Source: Bartonella schoenbuchensis R1
GTDB taxonomy: Bacteria > Pseudomonadota > Alphaproteobacteria > Rhizobiales > Rhizobiaceae
DNA length: 64,000 bases
Assembly: GCF_002022685.1 (NCBI RefSeq)
Contig: NZ_CP019789.1
Coordinates: 558,001 to 622,000 of the forward strand
Direction of reading: 5' to 3'
Shown: positions 63,767-64,000 of the stretch, piece by piece
Position numbering within the stretch: the stretch's first letter is position 1
How the letters are laid out: each line of letters opens with the position of its first letter
Made by a program: the position numbers and the translations under genes
The notes under the pieces: model-generated
What the model was told of the DNA's origin: nothing
Database searches by the model: none
What the model saw: the letters and a program-made list of their open reading frames with translations, nothing else

Positions 63767-64000
63767 ATGGCTGGTTTTTTAAAACAAACCTTTACATGGT
63801 GGAATGGTAATACTATCAACACACGTTTTTTTACGTGGCTCAAAGGTAAGCGTGTAGGGGAAGATCAGTTAGGAAATGTTTATTATGAAGGTGGTTATCA
63901 TAAGGATGGTTATCCACGCCGTTGGGTGATTTATAAAGATTATTCTGAAGCCTCTAGCATTCCTCCAGGTTGGCATGGTTGGATTCATCATCGTTGTAAT
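63767..64000 (+). CDS. NADH:ubiquinone oxidoreductase subunit NDUFA12-like, 5' part
   Basis: 78 residues are visible before the window ends. [32 protein letters not shown] and [20 protein letters not shown] match the NDUFA12/B17.2 accessory subunit of complex I found in alphaproteobacteria and mitochondria. HGWIHH is the conserved motif just before the cut. The ATG at 63767 has GGAA upstream. Confidence 0.92.
   Translation, partial: MAGFLKQTFTWWNGNTINTRFFTWLKGKRVGEDQLGNVYYEGGYHKDGYPRRWVIYKDYSEASSIPPGWHGWIHHRCN

Overview
This window is an AT-rich, mostly housekeeping stretch of an alphaproteobacterial chromosome. Gene content and gene order point to the genus Bartonella. The main indicators are a RirA-type iron regulator, an NtrY/NtrX pair without NtrB/NtrC, the pdhA-pdhB-pdhC-lpdA-lipA-coq10 run, a pertactin/AIDA-like autotransporter, and long non-coding gaps typical of a shrinking, host-restricted genome. 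I identified families by reading motifs. No database search was run, so the species is not assigned.

Layout. 1-1243: end of mltG, then gmk. 1293-8863 (minus): envelope-biogenesis operon lptF-lptG-lptD-surA-pdxA-rsmA. 9269-11437: holC, a small membrane protein and an MHS-type transporter. 11948-14475: an autotransporter split by a one-base frameshift at an A7G5 tract. 14891-19567: ndk, pgsA, uvrC, rlmJ. 20398-26025: nagZ (frameshifted), decayed tatB and tatC, serS, pcm, and a LysM/M23 lipoprotein. 27160-32746: yajC, an Mth938-domain protein, a squalene/phytoene-synthase-like protein, ppiD, tpiA, secG. 32876-44789: a central-metabolism block of pyrG, kdsA, eno, a TM2 protein, a DivIC/FtsB-like protein, pdhA, pdhB, pdhC (frameshifted), lpdA, lipA and coq10. 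45239-52071: ispDF, rirA, ntrY, ntrX, trkA. 53010-58252: clpP, clpX, lon and an HU gene. 58728-64000: trmFO, tRNA-Leu(UAG), tig, gatB and the start of an NDUFA12-like gene.

How the genes fit together. The left third serves outer-membrane and wall assembly (LptDFG, SurA, MltG, NagZ, the LytM lipoprotein). The middle links glycolysis to the TCA cycle (TpiA, Eno, pyruvate dehydrogenase, lipoate synthase). The right third is proteostasis (ClpXP, Lon, trigger factor, HU) plus redox/nitrogen-type and iron signalling (NtrYX, RirA).

Most notable observations. (1) tatB and tatC lie between nagZ and serS as readable remains with several stops and frameshifts, so this locus has lost its twin-arginine translocase. 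(2) Four otherwise intact genes (autotransporter, nagZ, pdhC, lon) are each out of frame by one missing base in a homopolymer. Because pdhC and lon are among them, base-calling error must be excluded before a biological reading (phase variation, frameshifting) is accepted, although the autotransporter tract also forms a canonical -1 slippery heptamer. (3) ispDF has its full N-terminal nucleotide-binding segment but no ATG/GTG/TTG start in front of it. I found no insertion sequence, prophage, CRISPR array or obviously new multi-gene system.
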